Source: an uncultured Rhodobacterales bacterium (GTDB lineage: Bacteria; Pseudomonadota; Alphaproteobacteria; Rhodobacterales; Rhodobacteraceae). Taken from it: DNA of 40,308 nucleotides. This document shows positions 9,369 through 17,543 of the stretch, piece after piece; within the stretch, counting starts at the first letter, position 1, and each line of letters begins with the position of its first letter. The notes beneath the pieces were generated by a model. It had not been told where the DNA came from and ran no database searches. It was given only the letters and a program-made list of their open reading frames with translations. The stretch spans positions 1 to 40,308 of the forward strand of contig CALCGO010000136.1 in NCBI GenBank assembly GCA_937901055.1. Reading direction: 5' to 3'. A program made the translations under genes and the position numbers.

Positions 9369-9722
9369 CTAAGTGCTCGGTCTCGTCCAAATGAAGTATG
9401 ACACCGAAAGGAGTATAACTATCTGAATTATCAGGATATATACAGGTATCCCGAATAGGATGGATATGGCGAAAACGATCACCATTGATACTGCAGAAAG
9501 ATATTTGGATTTACGGCTGATAGCGCCGTTTTCTTGCCAATCAACTATAGCAGGTCCGAGCCGTTTATGTGATAGCAACCAATCATGCGCCCTTTGCGAC
9601 GACTTTCCAAAAAAGAACGCAGCGAGCAGTAGAAACGGCACGGTTGGCAACAATGGTAAAAAAATACCTGCGAAGCCCGCCACCACGCTAAGTACACCAA
9701 AGAGTAGCCAAATAACCCGCAT
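9369..9722 (-). CDS. DUF454 (YbaN-like) inner membrane protein
   Basis: This 117-aa membrane protein has an N-terminal helix pair (LLFGVLSVVAGFAGIFLPLLPTVP) with the LPLLPTVPF motif typical of DUF454/YbaN, then a soluble stretch FFGKSSQRAHDWLLSHKRLGP, and two further hydrophobic segments. No function is established for the family. It is the last gene of the minus-strand rph-rdgB-ridA-hemW operon, 3 nt after the hemW stop, and ends tail-to-tail against parB. Confidence 0.85.
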   Translation of the reverse strand: MRVIWLLFGVLSVVAGFAGIFLPLLPTVPFLLLAAFFFGKSSQRAHDWLLSHKRLGPAIVDWQENGAISRKSKYLSAVSMVIVFAISILFGIPVYILIIQIVILLSVSYFIWTRPST

Positions 9723-9725
9723 CGC

Positions 9726-10880
9726 TCAAGCCAACAACTGTCGAAGGACCGCGTTCAATAGCGGTTGACCCTTGGGTGTGGTTTTAATTTTATTGCCCTC
9801 ACGTGAAACAAACCCGCCAGACAGCATTTCTTCAAGGTTGGCAGCATCAAGATCACGGCCCTTCAAAGAGGCATACCGAGTTAGATCACTGCCCTCGGCC
9901 AATCTGAGGGACATCATTAGATATTCGTTTGCTTGATCTTCGGTGATCACCGCCTCGACGGATTTTCTTCCCCAACCGGTTTTGTGCACCTGCTCCAGCC
10001 ATTGCGTAGGATCTGAATATGCCTCGGTTGCAAGTTTTTGCTCATTCAGCGTGATACGCCCATGCGCCCCCGGTCCGATTCCGACGTAGTCACCATACCG
10101 CCAATATATCAGATTATGTTGGCTTTCGGCGCCAGCCTGCGCGTGGTTGGAGGTTTCATAGGCTGGCAAGCCGCGGCGGTCGCATACTTCCTGTGTTCGG
10201 AAGTACATATCTGTTGCCAATGTATCATCCGGAAGATTTCGCAGAGAGCCACGCGCGTGCATATCTCCAAAACGCGTGCCGTCTTCGATGGTTAGCTGAT
10301 ATAGGGAAAGGTGGTCAACGGCCATATCAATGGCTTCCGACAGCTCCAATTCCCAATCGTCAACCGTCTGGTTTTGGCGCGCGTAAATAAGATCAAAGCT
10401 AACACGGTCGAATTGCTTACGAGCGATATCAAACGCGGCGCGGGCTTCGGCAACCGAATGCATGCGGCCTAACGTTTTTAGGTCCGCGTCACGCAACGAC
10501 TGGATTCCCATAGAAATGCGGTTCACACCAGCGTCGGAATACCCAGCGAAACGCCCGGCCTCGACCGAAGTCGGATTGGCCTCCAGTGATATTTCCACAC
10601 TTGGGGCTAGCTGCCAAACTCGCCCGATCTCCTCGATCACCGCCGCAACGGTTTCGGGTGGCATCAGACTTGGGGTCCCGCCCCCGAAAAACACGGTATC
10701 GACTTGTCGATTTGGCAACTCTTCAGCGCTACGACGAATATCTGACAACAGCGCCTCGCGCCAAGTCAATTGATCAACTTGACGTGAAACATGGCTATTG
10801 AAGTCACAATACGGGCATTTGTGCATGCAAAAAGGCCAGTGGATGTAAACGCCAAAGCCCGCATTTTGCCAATCTTCCAT
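9726..10880 (-). CDS. hemW: Radical SAM haem chaperone HemW
   Basis: HemW is a radical SAM protein that binds haem and passes it to target enzymes; it is often mislabelled as the coproporphyrinogen oxidase HemN. The 384-aa protein begins MEDWQNAGFGVYIHWPFC and has the 4Fe-4S CxxxCxxC at C18, C22, C25, then FGGGTPSLM and SLEANPTS. Its short N-terminus, without the extra cysteine context of HemN, and its place in an rph-rdgB operon favour HemW. The gene carries two half-parS-like GTGAAACA sequences (9803-9810 and 10784-10791), which I do not count as sites. Confidence 0.9.
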   Translation of the reverse strand: MEDWQNAGFGVYIHWPFCMHKCPYCDFNSHVSRQVDQLTWREALLSDIRRSAEELPNRQVDTVFFGGGTPSLMPPETVAAVIEEIGRVWQLAPSVEISLEANPTSVEAGRFAGYSDAGVNRISMGIQSLRDADLKTLGRMHSVAEARAAFDIARKQFDRVSFDLIYARQNQTVDDWELELSEAIDMAVDHLSLYQLTIEDGTRFGDMHARGSLRNLPDDTLATDMYFRTQEVCDRRGLPAYETSNHAQAGAESQHNLIYWRYGDYVGIGPGAHGRITLNEQKLATEAYSDPTQWLEQVHKTGWGRKSVEAVITEDQANEYLMMSLRLAEGSDLTRYASLKGRDLDAANLEEMLSGGFVSREGNKIKTTPKGQPLLNAVLRQLLA

Positions 10881-10882
10881 AA

Positions 10883-11266
10883 CTACCCTTTGAACGCCGT
10901 GACTTCGATTTCCACCAACATTTCCGGCTTTATCAGGTCAGCGATAACCATGGTGGCAGCAGGGAGGATGTCCCCCATCATCTCCCCAAGGACTGGAACG
11001 ACCTCATCAACCAGATCAACATCTGTAACGGTATACTGAACACGCACGATGTCGGACATTTCAAAACCAGCTTCGGTTAAAACGGCGCTGATGGTCTCGA
11101 AACAATTCCTCGCTTGTTGAGCGATCCCGTCAGGCATTTCCATGGTGGTATAATCATACCCCGTTACGCCAGAAACAAAGCACCAGCCGCCTTTGACGAT
11201 GGCACGGCTATACCCGAATGCTTTTTCGAACGGGGATCCGGTTGAGATTTGTTTTACGTCACTCAT
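10883..11266 (-). CDS. RidA/YjgF-family protein lacking the usual catalytic arginine
   Basis: This 127-aa protein has the Rid fold: FSRAI-type start, VSGVTGYD, ARNCFETISAVLTEAG, and VEIEVTAFKG at the end. True RidA deaminates reactive enamine/imine intermediates using an arginine just before the LP..VEIE segment. Here the segment reads MVIADLIKPEMLVEIE, with no arginine, so imine deaminase activity is doubtful and another Rid subfamily is likely. The gene overlaps the upstream rdgB stop by 4 nt (ATGA) and precedes hemW by 2 nt, so it is cotranscribed. Confidence 0.85.
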   Translation of the reverse strand: MSDVKQISTGSPFEKAFGYSRAIVKGGWCFVSGVTGYDYTTMEMPDGIAQQARNCFETISAVLTEAGFEMSDIVRVQYTVTDVDLVDEVVPVLGEMMGDILPAATMVIADLIKPEMLVEIEVTAFKG

Positions 11267-11871
11267 TCAAAGCACCCTTTGATCAACTTGTTGAATGCGT
11301 CAGCCCGGTGGCTGATCTTGTTTTTCTCCCAACGGTCCATTTCGCCGAAGGTAATGTCATATCCGTTGGGCATAAACATTGGATCATATCCGTGACCTTC
11401 TTCGCCGCGCATTGGCCAGACACATCGACCGTCAATTTTACCTTCAAAAACTTCGTCATGACCATCCGGCCATGCAAGAACCAACGTACTACAAAACCGT
11501 GCCGTTCGTGGCGCAGGCGCATTTAGTGCCTCTAGCTTTGTCCAAACCTTGGTCATTGCCATCGGAAAGTCTCGCCCATTAGGGGTTTCCGACCAGTCGG
11601 CGGTGTAAACTCCCGGTTCACCGCCCAAAGCATCTACAACAATCCCGCTGTCGTCAGCTAGAGCAGGTAGGCCGCTGGACTTCGCCGCCGCATGTGCCTT
11701 AATCCGCGCGTTACCGATGAAATTGTCCTCGGTTTCCTCTGGTTCTGGCAAACCAAGCTCTGCGTTTGAAGTGATCGCAATCCCGTAAGGCTCAAGCAGC
11801 CGGATGATCTCCTCCAGCTTGCCGTTGTTATGGGTTGCGACCAGCAGTTTGGGTTCAACGAACTTGCGCAT
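11263..11871 (-). CDS. rdgB: Non-canonical purine NTP pyrophosphatase (ITPase)
   Basis: RdgB hydrolyses dITP, ITP and XTP to monophosphates and keeps deaminated purines out of DNA and RNA. At 202 aa it is of normal length. Seen: ATHNNGKLEEI at the N-terminus (the substrate-binding T/SxNxxK motif), ETEDNFIGNARIKA, ALADDSGIVVDALGG, and the C-terminal SHRADAF. The ATG overlaps the rph stop by one base (TAATG), so translation of rdgB is probably coupled to rph. rph-rdgB-hemW order is widespread in alphaproteobacteria. Confidence 0.95.
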   Translation of the reverse strand: MRKFVEPKLLVATHNNGKLEEIIRLLEPYGIAITSNAELGLPEPEETEDNFIGNARIKAHAAAKSSGLPALADDSGIVVDALGGEPGVYTADWSETPNGRDFPMAMTKVWTKLEALNAPAPRTARFCSTLVLAWPDGHDEVFEGKIDGRCVWPMRGEEGHGYDPMFMPNGYDITFGEMDRWEKNKISHRADAFNKLIKGCFE

Positions 11872-12584
11872 TAGGCGATGGCGGCTTTTTGTGCTGCGAC
11901 CAACTCTGCCACGCCTTTTTCTGCCAAATCCATCAAAATGTTGAATTCGTCACGTGAGAACGTCGCGCCCTCGGCAGATCCCTGGACTTCAACCAACCCG
12001 CTTGCGCCAGTCATTACGAAATTTGCATCTGTGCCTGCGTCGCTATCCTCAATGTAATCGAGGTCCAGCACTGGCTGTCCGCCATAAATCCCACAAGAAA
12101 CCGCCGCGATATGGTCGGTCAATGGATCTTCCTTGATATCACCAGCTTTTAGCAATTGGTTAACTGCTAGACGCAAGGCTACCCAGCCGCCGGTAATAGC
12201 AGCACATCGTGTGCCGCCGTCCGCTTGAATAACATCGCAATCTACCGTAATTTGACGCTCGCCCATGGCAACGCGGTCTACACCGGCGCGCAGGCTGCGG
12301 CCAATCAAGCGTTGGATTTCTTGCGTCCGCCCGGATTGCTTGCCAGCAGTTGCTTCGCGCCGCATACGCGAGCCCGTTGAACGAGGGAGCATCCCATATT
12401 CGGCAGTAACCCAGCCGAGACCAGAGTTACGCAAGAACGGCGGCACGCGGCTTTCAAGCGAGGCTGTGCAAAGCACATGTGTATCGCCCATTTTGATCAG
12501 GCAAGAGCCTTCGGCGTGTTTGGTGACGTTGGTTTCGATTACGATGTCACGCATGATGTCAGTATTACGGCCAGATGGGCGCAT
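11871..12584 (-). CDS. rph: Ribonuclease PH
   Basis: RNase PH is a phosphate-dependent 3'-to-5' exoribonuclease that trims tRNA precursors. From the ATG at 12584 it is 237 aa, against about 238 for the family: [14 protein letters not shown] is the standard N-terminus, with [20 protein letters not shown] and [13 protein letters not shown] further on. GGAGG lies 5 nt upstream on the minus strand. The frame is open further upstream (to 12644), but that part is unlike the family. First gene of the minus-strand operon, divergent from hrcA. Confidence 0.95.
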   Translation of the reverse strand: MRPSGRNTDIMRDIVIETNVTKHAEGSCLIKMGDTHVLCTASLESRVPPFLRNSGLGWVTAEYGMLPRSTGSRMRREATAGKQSGRTQEIQRLIGRSLRAGVDRVAMGERQITVDCDVIQADGGTRCAAITGGWVALRLAVNQLLKAGDIKEDPLTDHIAAVSCGIYGGQPVLDLDYIEDSDAGTDANFVMTGASGLVEVQGSAEGATFSRDEFNILMDLAEKGVAELVAAQKAAIA

Positions 12585-12676
12585 GGAAGCCTCCGTTGGG
12601 GTTGGTTTTCCTGCGTCATAAACAAAGTCACGCCTTGCGTCCATCCTTGCGATTGACCCAACAGGCCGGAATGCAT

Positions 12677-12692
12677 AGTTTCACGTGAACCA
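12677..12692. promoter_or_regulatory. Degenerate parS-like site in the rph-hrcA divergent promoter region
   Basis: AGTTTCACGTGAACCA matches the parS 16-mer at 14 positions, with the central TTTCACGTGAA intact. It lies between divergent rph and hrcA, 13 bp before the hrcA ATG and 3.3 kb past parB. Binding by ParB is plausible but unproven, and its place would allow influence on hrcA translation or transcription. Confidence 0.55.
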
Positions 12693-12704
12693 AGGTGCCC
12701 GATA

Positions 12705-13766
12705 ATGACGCAAACCACCCCGCTTTCAGAACTGACCGACCGCAGCCGCGAGGTTTTTCGGCAAGTCGTGGAGTCATATCTGGAGACGGGTGATCCTGTG
12801 GGCTCCAAAACGCTGACAGAAACGCTGACTGAGAAAGTGTCCCCCGCAACTATTCGGAACGTTATGAGTGACTTGGAGCAGTTGGGGTTGCTCGATTCCC
12901 CGCACACATCAGCAGGCCGGATACCGACGCAAGTAGGCTTGCGCATGTTTGTGGATGGTTTGCTGGAAGTCGGGTCGGTTTCCGGCAACGAACGATCAGA
13001 AATAGAGCGCTCGCTTGATACAAATGAGTCCGACATTGGTGGGATGATGGATAAGGTTGGCTCGATGCTGTCCGGTTTGACACAAGGAGCGAGCCTTGTT
13101 TTGACACCAAAAACGGAAAGCCCCATCAAACACCTCGAATTTGTTGCGTTGTCACCTGAAAAGGCATTGGTGGTTTTGGTTACTGCTGACGGGCAGGTCG
13201 AAAACCGCCTTTTCACACCTCCAATTGGCTTGACCCCGTCAGCCATGCGCGAGGCAGCGAACTTTCTGAATGCCATCCTTGAGGGCCACACAGTTTCGCA
13301 AATGCAAAGTGTGGTAACGCGGGAAATCGAACGGCACCGCCAAGAACTCGACCGTTTGGCGCAGAGCCTTATCAAGGACGGATTGGCGATTTGGGTTGAT
13401 GAACAGGATGGCCGTGACCGACTGATAGTTCGCGGAAGGGCGAATCTTGTTGAGGGGGACGCCTCGGAACTCGATTTGGATCGTATCCGCCAGCTGTTTG
13501 ATGACCTTGAACGGAAGCGGGATTTGGCTCAATTGCTCGATTTGACCGAAGAAGGCGACGGGGTACGCATTTTTATTGGCTCAGAGAACAAACTTTTCTC
13601 ACTTTCGGGTTCCTCTTTGGTGGTTTCCCCTTATATGAACGCTGAGCGAAAAATAATTGGCGCGGTAGGCGTGATTGGACCAACAAGGCTGAACTACGGC
13701 CGGATTGTCCCGATTGTTGACTACACCGCGCAGCTGGTAGGACGATTAGTGTCCCGCCGGACCTGA
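12705..13766 (+). CDS. hrcA: Heat-inducible transcription repressor HrcA
   Basis: HrcA represses heat-shock operons by binding CIRCE elements and is kept active by GroEL. The 353-aa protein has an N-terminal winged helix (LTDRSREVFRQVVESYLETG, then PVGSKTL, SPATIRNVMSDLEQLGLLDSPHTSAGRIPT) and ends with the typical VGPTRLNYGRIVPIVDYTA. No CIRCE (TTAGCACTC-N9-GAGTGCTAA) is seen upstream, so it is probably not autoregulated this way and acts elsewhere, for example on groESL. Forms an operon with grpE, 17 nt downstream. Confidence 0.96.
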   Translation: MTQTTPLSELTDRSREVFRQVVESYLETGDPVGSKTLTETLTEKVSPATIRNVMSDLEQLGLLDSPHTSAGRIPTQVGLRMFVDGLLEVGSVSGNERSEIERSLDTNESDIGGMMDKVGSMLSGLTQGASLVLTPKTESPIKHLEFVALSPEKALVVLVTADGQVENRLFTPPIGLTPSAMREAANFLNAILEGHTVSQMQSVVTREIERHRQELDRLAQSLIKDGLAIWVDEQDGRDRLIVRGRANLVEGDASELDLDRIRQLFDDLERKRDLAQLLDLTEEGDGVRIFIGSENKLFSLSGSSLVVSPYMNAERKIIGAVGVIGPTRLNYGRIVPIVDYTAQLVGRLVSRRT

Positions 13767-13783
13767 CAAAGAAGGCAAGTAAG

Positions 13784-14368
13784 ATGACTGAAGAAAAAGA
13801 AAACGGTTTTCTGGACGATATCGATGAATCCGAGGAAGAACTGGAACTTGAAGAAGATGTTCTGAGCTTTCCGGACATTGACGTGGTTCTTAAAGAGCGC
13901 GACCAGTTGAAAGATCGTCTTTTGCGTGCATTTGCCGAAACTGAAAACCTGCGGAAACGTTCCGAGCGCGATCGTCGTGACGCAGAAGTTTACGGTGGCA
14001 CCAGGCTGGCCCGTGATTTGCTATCGGTTCAGGACAACCTAGAACGTGCACTCGAAAATATCGACGATGACTTACGTAAAGAGCACAGCTCTCTGACCGA
14101 AGGTCTTGAATTAACACTGCGCGAACTGTTGTCTGTCTTTGAAAAACACAAGATCGTTTCGGTTGCCCCGGCAATTGGCGACAAATTTAACCCAAAACTG
14201 CACCAAGCGATGTTCGAGGCACCTGTGCCGAACACTACAAAGGGTTCGATCATTCAGGTTATGGCTACTGGTTTCGCGATTGGTGATCGTCTGTTGCGCG
14301 CAGCGCAAGTTGGTGTTTCATCTAACCCAAGCAAAGTCGCGCCTATTAAGGAAGAAGCCGAAGGCTAA
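13784..14368 (+). CDS. grpE: Nucleotide exchange factor GrpE
   Basis: GrpE releases ADP from DnaK and so times the chaperone cycle. The 194-aa protein begins with an acidic tail (DDIDESEEELELEEDV), has a long helix from the DQLKDRLLRAFAETENLRKR region, and the C-terminal beta domain with FNPKLHQAMFEAP and GFAIGDRLLRAAQVGVS. It follows hrcA by 17 nt. Its stop overlaps the stop of the convergent methyltransferase gene by 3-4 nt. dnaK and dnaJ are not in this window. Confidence 0.96.
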   Translation: MTEEKENGFLDDIDESEEELELEEDVLSFPDIDVVLKERDQLKDRLLRAFAETENLRKRSERDRRDAEVYGGTRLARDLLSVQDNLERALENIDDDLRKEHSSLTEGLELTLRELLSVFEKHKIVSVAPAIGDKFNPKLHQAMFEAPVPNTTKGSIIQVMATGFAIGDRLLRAAQVGVSSNPSKVAPIKEEAEG

Positions 14369-15201
14369 TTTTCTGCTTTGTCACCAGCCTTTAGTTCAGG
14401 AACCTTCAACGCGTCGGCGAGTCTCGATTTCGCCGAGCCGGGGCGCAGCGGTTTTTGTTGCGTCTCCGATGGGGCCCACCCTGTCAGGAATACGATCTCG
14501 AAAGTTGCAGGAATACGACCATCTGGTTCCGCGAAGTGCTCTGTATAAATATCCATTGCGCGCATCAATGTCTCACGCCGCATCGGCGTTTTGCGCCGTG
14601 CGTGCATGACATTGGTTTCACCCATTGCCCGCAGATCGCGCATCAAATGCAAAGGTGTCTCATAGGTTACCGTTAGGCTAACGGAATCAGCGACTGGTAA
14701 CGCCAATCCCGCACGCTGAATTAGCCCGCCAAGATCCCGAATTTCCCCCATTGGGGCGATGCGTGGCGAAAGGCCACCCTCAATTTCTGTTTCAGCCTCT
14801 GCGAGCGACGTTCGCAACTCATTAAGGGTTTGCCCCCCGAACATTGCAGTAATCATCAGCCCATCAGGCTTTAAGGCCCGGCGCATTTGCACCAACTGCC
14901 CGACGGGGTCATTGGCCCAATGCAGCGCTAATCCGTTAATAACCAGATCAAGCGAGCTTTCTTGTAAATCAAGCGTTTCTAGATCCTGAACAGCTTCTCC
15001 GCCAAGCATGTCGACCCACAAACCCGCCTTTGGGCCAATAATCGCCAAGTCTGTAAAGGTTTTATTAACCTCTTCCAGCCTTTCTGAAACTTGGTCAACG
15101 ATCTCGCGATGCAGGAACTCCCCCTCAACGCCAAAGTTGTCCGCCCGCGCGCGGCGTTGGGCTAGAAGTTCGTGATCAAAAAGGTCTGGTGGTGTCTGCA
15201 T
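14365..15201 (-). CDS. SAM-methyltransferase-fold protein, BioC/NDUFAF5-like
   Basis: The 278-aa protein starts MQTPPDLFDHELLAQRRARA, resembling the start of the BioC/NDUFAF5 group. It has the post-motif features DLVINGLALHWANDPVGQL and ALKPDGLMITAMFGGQTL of class I methyltransferases. The glycine-rich SAM loop (motif I, DLGCGxG) is not recognisable; the matching stretch reads LAIIGPKAGLWVDML. It may bind SAM weakly or do something else. NDUFAF5 hydroxylates a complex I subunit, but that role here is only a guess. I chose M at 15201 over the open extension to 15261. Its start overlaps the divergent comF frame. Confidence 0.75.
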   Translation of the reverse strand: MQTPPDLFDHELLAQRRARADNFGVEGEFLHREIVDQVSERLEEVNKTFTDLAIIGPKAGLWVDMLGGEAVQDLETLDLQESSLDLVINGLALHWANDPVGQLVQMRRALKPDGLMITAMFGGQTLNELRTSLAEAETEIEGGLSPRIAPMGEIRDLGGLIQRAGLALPVADSVSLTVTYETPLHLMRDLRAMGETNVMHARRKTPMRRETLMRAMDIYTEHFAEPDGRIPATFEIVFLTGWAPSETQQKPLRPGSAKSRLADALKVPELKAGDKAEN

Positions 15202-15956
15202 ATTCCGAAAGCCCTCTGTGCAATCAAATAACCCGCCTCGCGGCCAAGGGAAAGGGCGCATTGCTAGATGTCATCTATCCGCCGCGTTGTTTGACGTGCA
15301 CGGAACCGACTGAACAGGGCGCCAGCCTGTGTGCCGATTGTTGGGCGGATACGACGTTCATCACCGGTGCGGTTTGCGATGTTTGTGGGACGCCGTTGCC
15401 CGGTGAAGCAGACGGAAAAATTATATGCGATAGCTGCATTTCTTGCCGTCCAGCATGGGATGGCGGACGAGCAGCCGTCGTTTACTCGGGCGGGGGGCGT
15501 CGAGCGGTACTTAGTTTGAAGCATGGTGATCGGCTGGATATGGCAAGGCCCTTGGCGAAATGGATGGCACGATCTGGCGGTGATTTGCTGAAGAATGCCG
15601 ATGTAATCGCGCCTGTCCCGCTGCATTGGCGGCGATTACTCAAGCGGCGGTTCAACCAGTCAGCGGAGCTGGCTTGGCAGATTTCCAGTATGTCCGGCAC
15701 GCCGTGCATACCGGATTTATTGGTGCGTGATACATTCACGCCCTCGCAGGACGGTTTGACCCGAGAAGAACGACACAAAAATCAGCAAGGTGTGTTTTCT
15801 GTACACAAACGCCGGCAAGTCCCAAAAAATGTTCTTCTAATTGACGATGTCATGACCACGGGCGCTACGCTTTCAGCGTGCGCTGAAACGCTGCGCGCTG
15901 CCGGGGTTGAACGAATTGACGCGCTTGTCCTCGCCCGCGTTGCACGAGACGCATGA
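15189..15956 (+). CDS. comF: ComF-family phosphoribosyltransferase-like protein
   Basis: ComF proteins combine a zinc finger with a phosphoribosyltransferase fold and are linked to DNA uptake or to nucleotide salvage; the reaction is not settled. Seen: paired cysteines C34, C37, C48, C51 and C63, C66, C80, C83 as zinc ligands, APVPLHWRRLLKRRFNQS, and the PRPP loop VLLIDDVMTTGATLS. From the GTG at 15189 it has 255 aa and overlaps the divergent methyltransferase start by 13 bp. A TTG at 15261 preceded by AAAGGG would begin just before the conserved LLDVIYPPRC and avoid the overlap; I cannot decide between them. Leads grxC-nitrilase-marR-DUF523. Confidence 0.88.
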   Translation: MVSAYSESPLCNQITRLAAKGKGALLDVIYPPRCLTCTEPTEQGASLCADCWADTTFITGAVCDVCGTPLPGEADGKIICDSCISCRPAWDGGRAAVVYSGGGRRAVLSLKHGDRLDMARPLAKWMARSGGDLLKNADVIAPVPLHWRRLLKRRFNQSAELAWQISSMSGTPCIPDLLVRDTFTPSQDGLTREERHKNQQGVFSVHKRRQVPKNVLLIDDVMTTGATLSACAETLRAAGVERIDALVLARVARDA

Positions 15957-15998
15957 AGCCCTATATATACAGGCGAAACATCTAATTGGAGCACCGGA

Positions 15999-16253
15999 AT
16001 GAAACCCGTCGAAATTTATACAACCCCGATCTGTGGCTACTGCACGGCCGCCAAGCGCCTTCTGAACAAAAAAGGCATTGAATATACGGAATACAACGTG
16101 ATGGTGCAGCCCGATTTGCGCGCGGAAATGACCCAACGAAGCAATGGCGGCCGCACGGTTCCGCAGATTTTCATCGACGGCAAACCAATTGGCGGGTGCG
16201 ATGAATTGTTTGGGCTTGAAGGCGATGATGTTCTCGACAAGATGCTGGCCTAG
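15999..16253 (+). CDS. grxC: Glutaredoxin 3 (monothiol/dithiol CGYC type)
   Basis: This 84-aa thioredoxin-fold protein reduces disulfides and mixed disulfides with glutathione. The active site is CGYC (residues 12-15) instead of the usual CPYC; both cysteines are present. The cis-proline TVP and the glutathione-binding GGCDEL are in place. Replacing the proline between the cysteines tends to shift the redox behaviour in this family, and iron-sulfur cluster binding is possible. It lies 42 nt after comF and 2 nt before the nitrilase gene. Confidence 0.93.
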   Translation: MKPVEIYTTPICGYCTAAKRLLNKKGIEYTEYNVMVQPDLRAEMTQRSNGGRTVPQIFIDGKPIGGCDELFGLEGDDVLDKMLA

Positions 16254-16255
16254 CG

Positions 16256-17092
16256 ATGAAGGTTGCGCTGGTTCAGTTAACATCAAGTAACGACCCAATC
16301 GCAAACCTGCGTTTGACTGAAGCGTATATCCGCGAGGCACATGCGGGCGGTGCGAAATTCATTCTGACGCCTGAAACTACGAATATCATTTCGTCCAGCC
16401 GCAAACAGCAAGCGCAAGTTTTACACGTCGAGGTTGACGACCCGTCATTGGCAAAACTTCGGAATCTGGCACAAGAACTGAATATCTGGTTGCTGGTCGG
16501 CTCCCTCGGGTTGAAAACTGGCGATGCGGATGGACGTTTTGCCAACCGCTCGTTTCTTATTTCCCCGACAGGGGAGATGGCTGCCAAATACGACAAAATT
16601 CATATGTTTGATGTCGATTTGGGCAATGGCGAGGTTTATCGCGAGTCTTCCGCCTATCGACCGGGCACGAATGCTACACTGGCGAAAACCGATATCGGCA
16701 ACATCGGCATGACCATTTGTTACGACATGCGTTTTCCTAACCTTTATCGTCAATTGGCTCACGCAGGCGCAGAAATTTTGACGGCTCCGGCGGCGTTTAC
16801 CGTGCCAACTGGGCGCGCACACTGGCATGCATTGTTGCGGGCGAGAGCCATTGAAAACGGCTGTTTTGTGCTGGCCCCAGCGCAGTGCGGAACGCACGAT
16901 TGGGGTAAAGAGCCAAGGCGTGAAACCTACGGTCATTCGCTGGTGATTTCCCCGTGGGGCGAAGTTTTGGCCGATGGAGGCGAAACGCAAGGCGTGACTT
17001 TTGTTGATTTGGACCTTAACGATGTTGCCAAGGCGCGAGCGAAAATTCCTTCGCTCACCCATGACCGAGAATTTGAACCACCCGAGGCGTGA
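16256..17092 (+). CDS. Carbon-nitrogen hydrolase (Nit1/Nit2-like amidase)
   Basis: This 278-aa protein belongs to the nitrilase superfamily. The catalytic triad is visible: E40 in TPETTN, K114 in YDKIHMFDVD, C155 in TICYDMRFPNLYR. The motif spacing and the FDVD segment fit the Nit group, which repairs deaminated glutathione or hydrolyses alpha-ketoglutaramate. Its place 2 nt after glutaredoxin makes the glutathione-repair role attractive, but that is inference. Start ATG at 16256 follows the grxC TAG directly. Its stop overlaps the marR start by one base. Confidence 0.88.
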   Translation: MKVALVQLTSSNDPIANLRLTEAYIREAHAGGAKFILTPETTNIISSSRKQQAQVLHVEVDDPSLAKLRNLAQELNIWLLVGSLGLKTGDADGRFANRSFLISPTGEMAAKYDKIHMFDVDLGNGEVYRESSAYRPGTNATLAKTDIGNIGMTICYDMRFPNLYRQLAHAGAEILTAPAAFTVPTGRAHWHALLRARAIENGCFVLAPAQCGTHDWGKEPRRETYGHSLVISPWGEVLADGGETQGVTFVDLDLNDVAKARAKIPSLTHDREFEPPEA

Positions 17093-17541
17093 TGTCTGAT
17101 AAACTGTCAAACGACCCGTTAGCGATAGCCCTTTTCAGCGAGATTTCCGCCGTGGAACAAATGGCTAGGACGCGATTCAGCCGCGCCTTGCCGAAAGGGA
17201 TGGAGCTTTCTCACTTTGCCGTCCTCAACCATTTCGCCCGCTTGGGTGGTGAGAAAACGCCAGCTCAACTGGCACGAATTTTCCATGTGACGAAGGGAGC
17301 GATGACCAACACGCTTTCGAAACTGGAAACCGCTGGGTATGTCCATATTCGTCCAGACTGGGATGATGCGAGACGCAAGTTTGTGTCGATAAGCCCAGCA
17401 GGCCACACCGCCCGTGACGAAGCGGTTCGCGCGATAGCCCCGGTGTTTGACGATGCGGTGGAAAGCCTCGGATCGGATAAAATCCGCGCGGCTTTGCCGT
17501 TCCTGCGCGATCTTAGAATGCTTCTGGCAAGTGAAGAATAG
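17092..17541 (+). CDS. MarR-family transcriptional regulator
   Basis: This 149-aa winged-helix protein has MELSHFAVLNHFARLGGEKTPAQLARIF, then VTKGAMTNTLSKLETAGYVHIRPDWDDARRKF as recognition helix and wing, as in MarR proteins. I chose the ATG at 17092, which overlaps the upstream TGA and lies 4 nt after GAGG; the GTG just before it is less likely. It sits inside comF-grxC-nit-marR-DUF523, so it may answer to thiol or oxidative stress, but ligand and targets are unknown. Confidence 0.88.
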   Translation: MSDKLSNDPLAIALFSEISAVEQMARTRFSRALPKGMELSHFAVLNHFARLGGEKTPAQLARIFHVTKGAMTNTLSKLETAGYVHIRPDWDDARRKFVSISPAGHTARDEAVRAIAPVFDDAVESLGSDKIRAALPFLRDLRMLLASEE

Positions 17542-17543
17542 CT

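Noticed and set aside
9795-10791. Two parS-like half-sites in hemW (9795-9810 and 10776-10791)
   Set aside because: Each matches only 12 of 16 positions, with one good arm GTGAAACA; not enough for a ParB site without binding data.
11950-11957. Other CACGTG occurrences (for example 11951, 18313, 20813, 25015)
   Set aside because: The hexamer alone is common; flanks do not match the parS arms.
12585-12704. Search for a CIRCE element before hrcA-grpE
   Set aside because: No TTAGCACTC/GAGTGCTAA pair is present in this gap.
12539-13375. 278-codon minus-strand frame opposite hrcA
   Set aside because: Antisense to conserved hrcA and overlaps the rph start; no domain.
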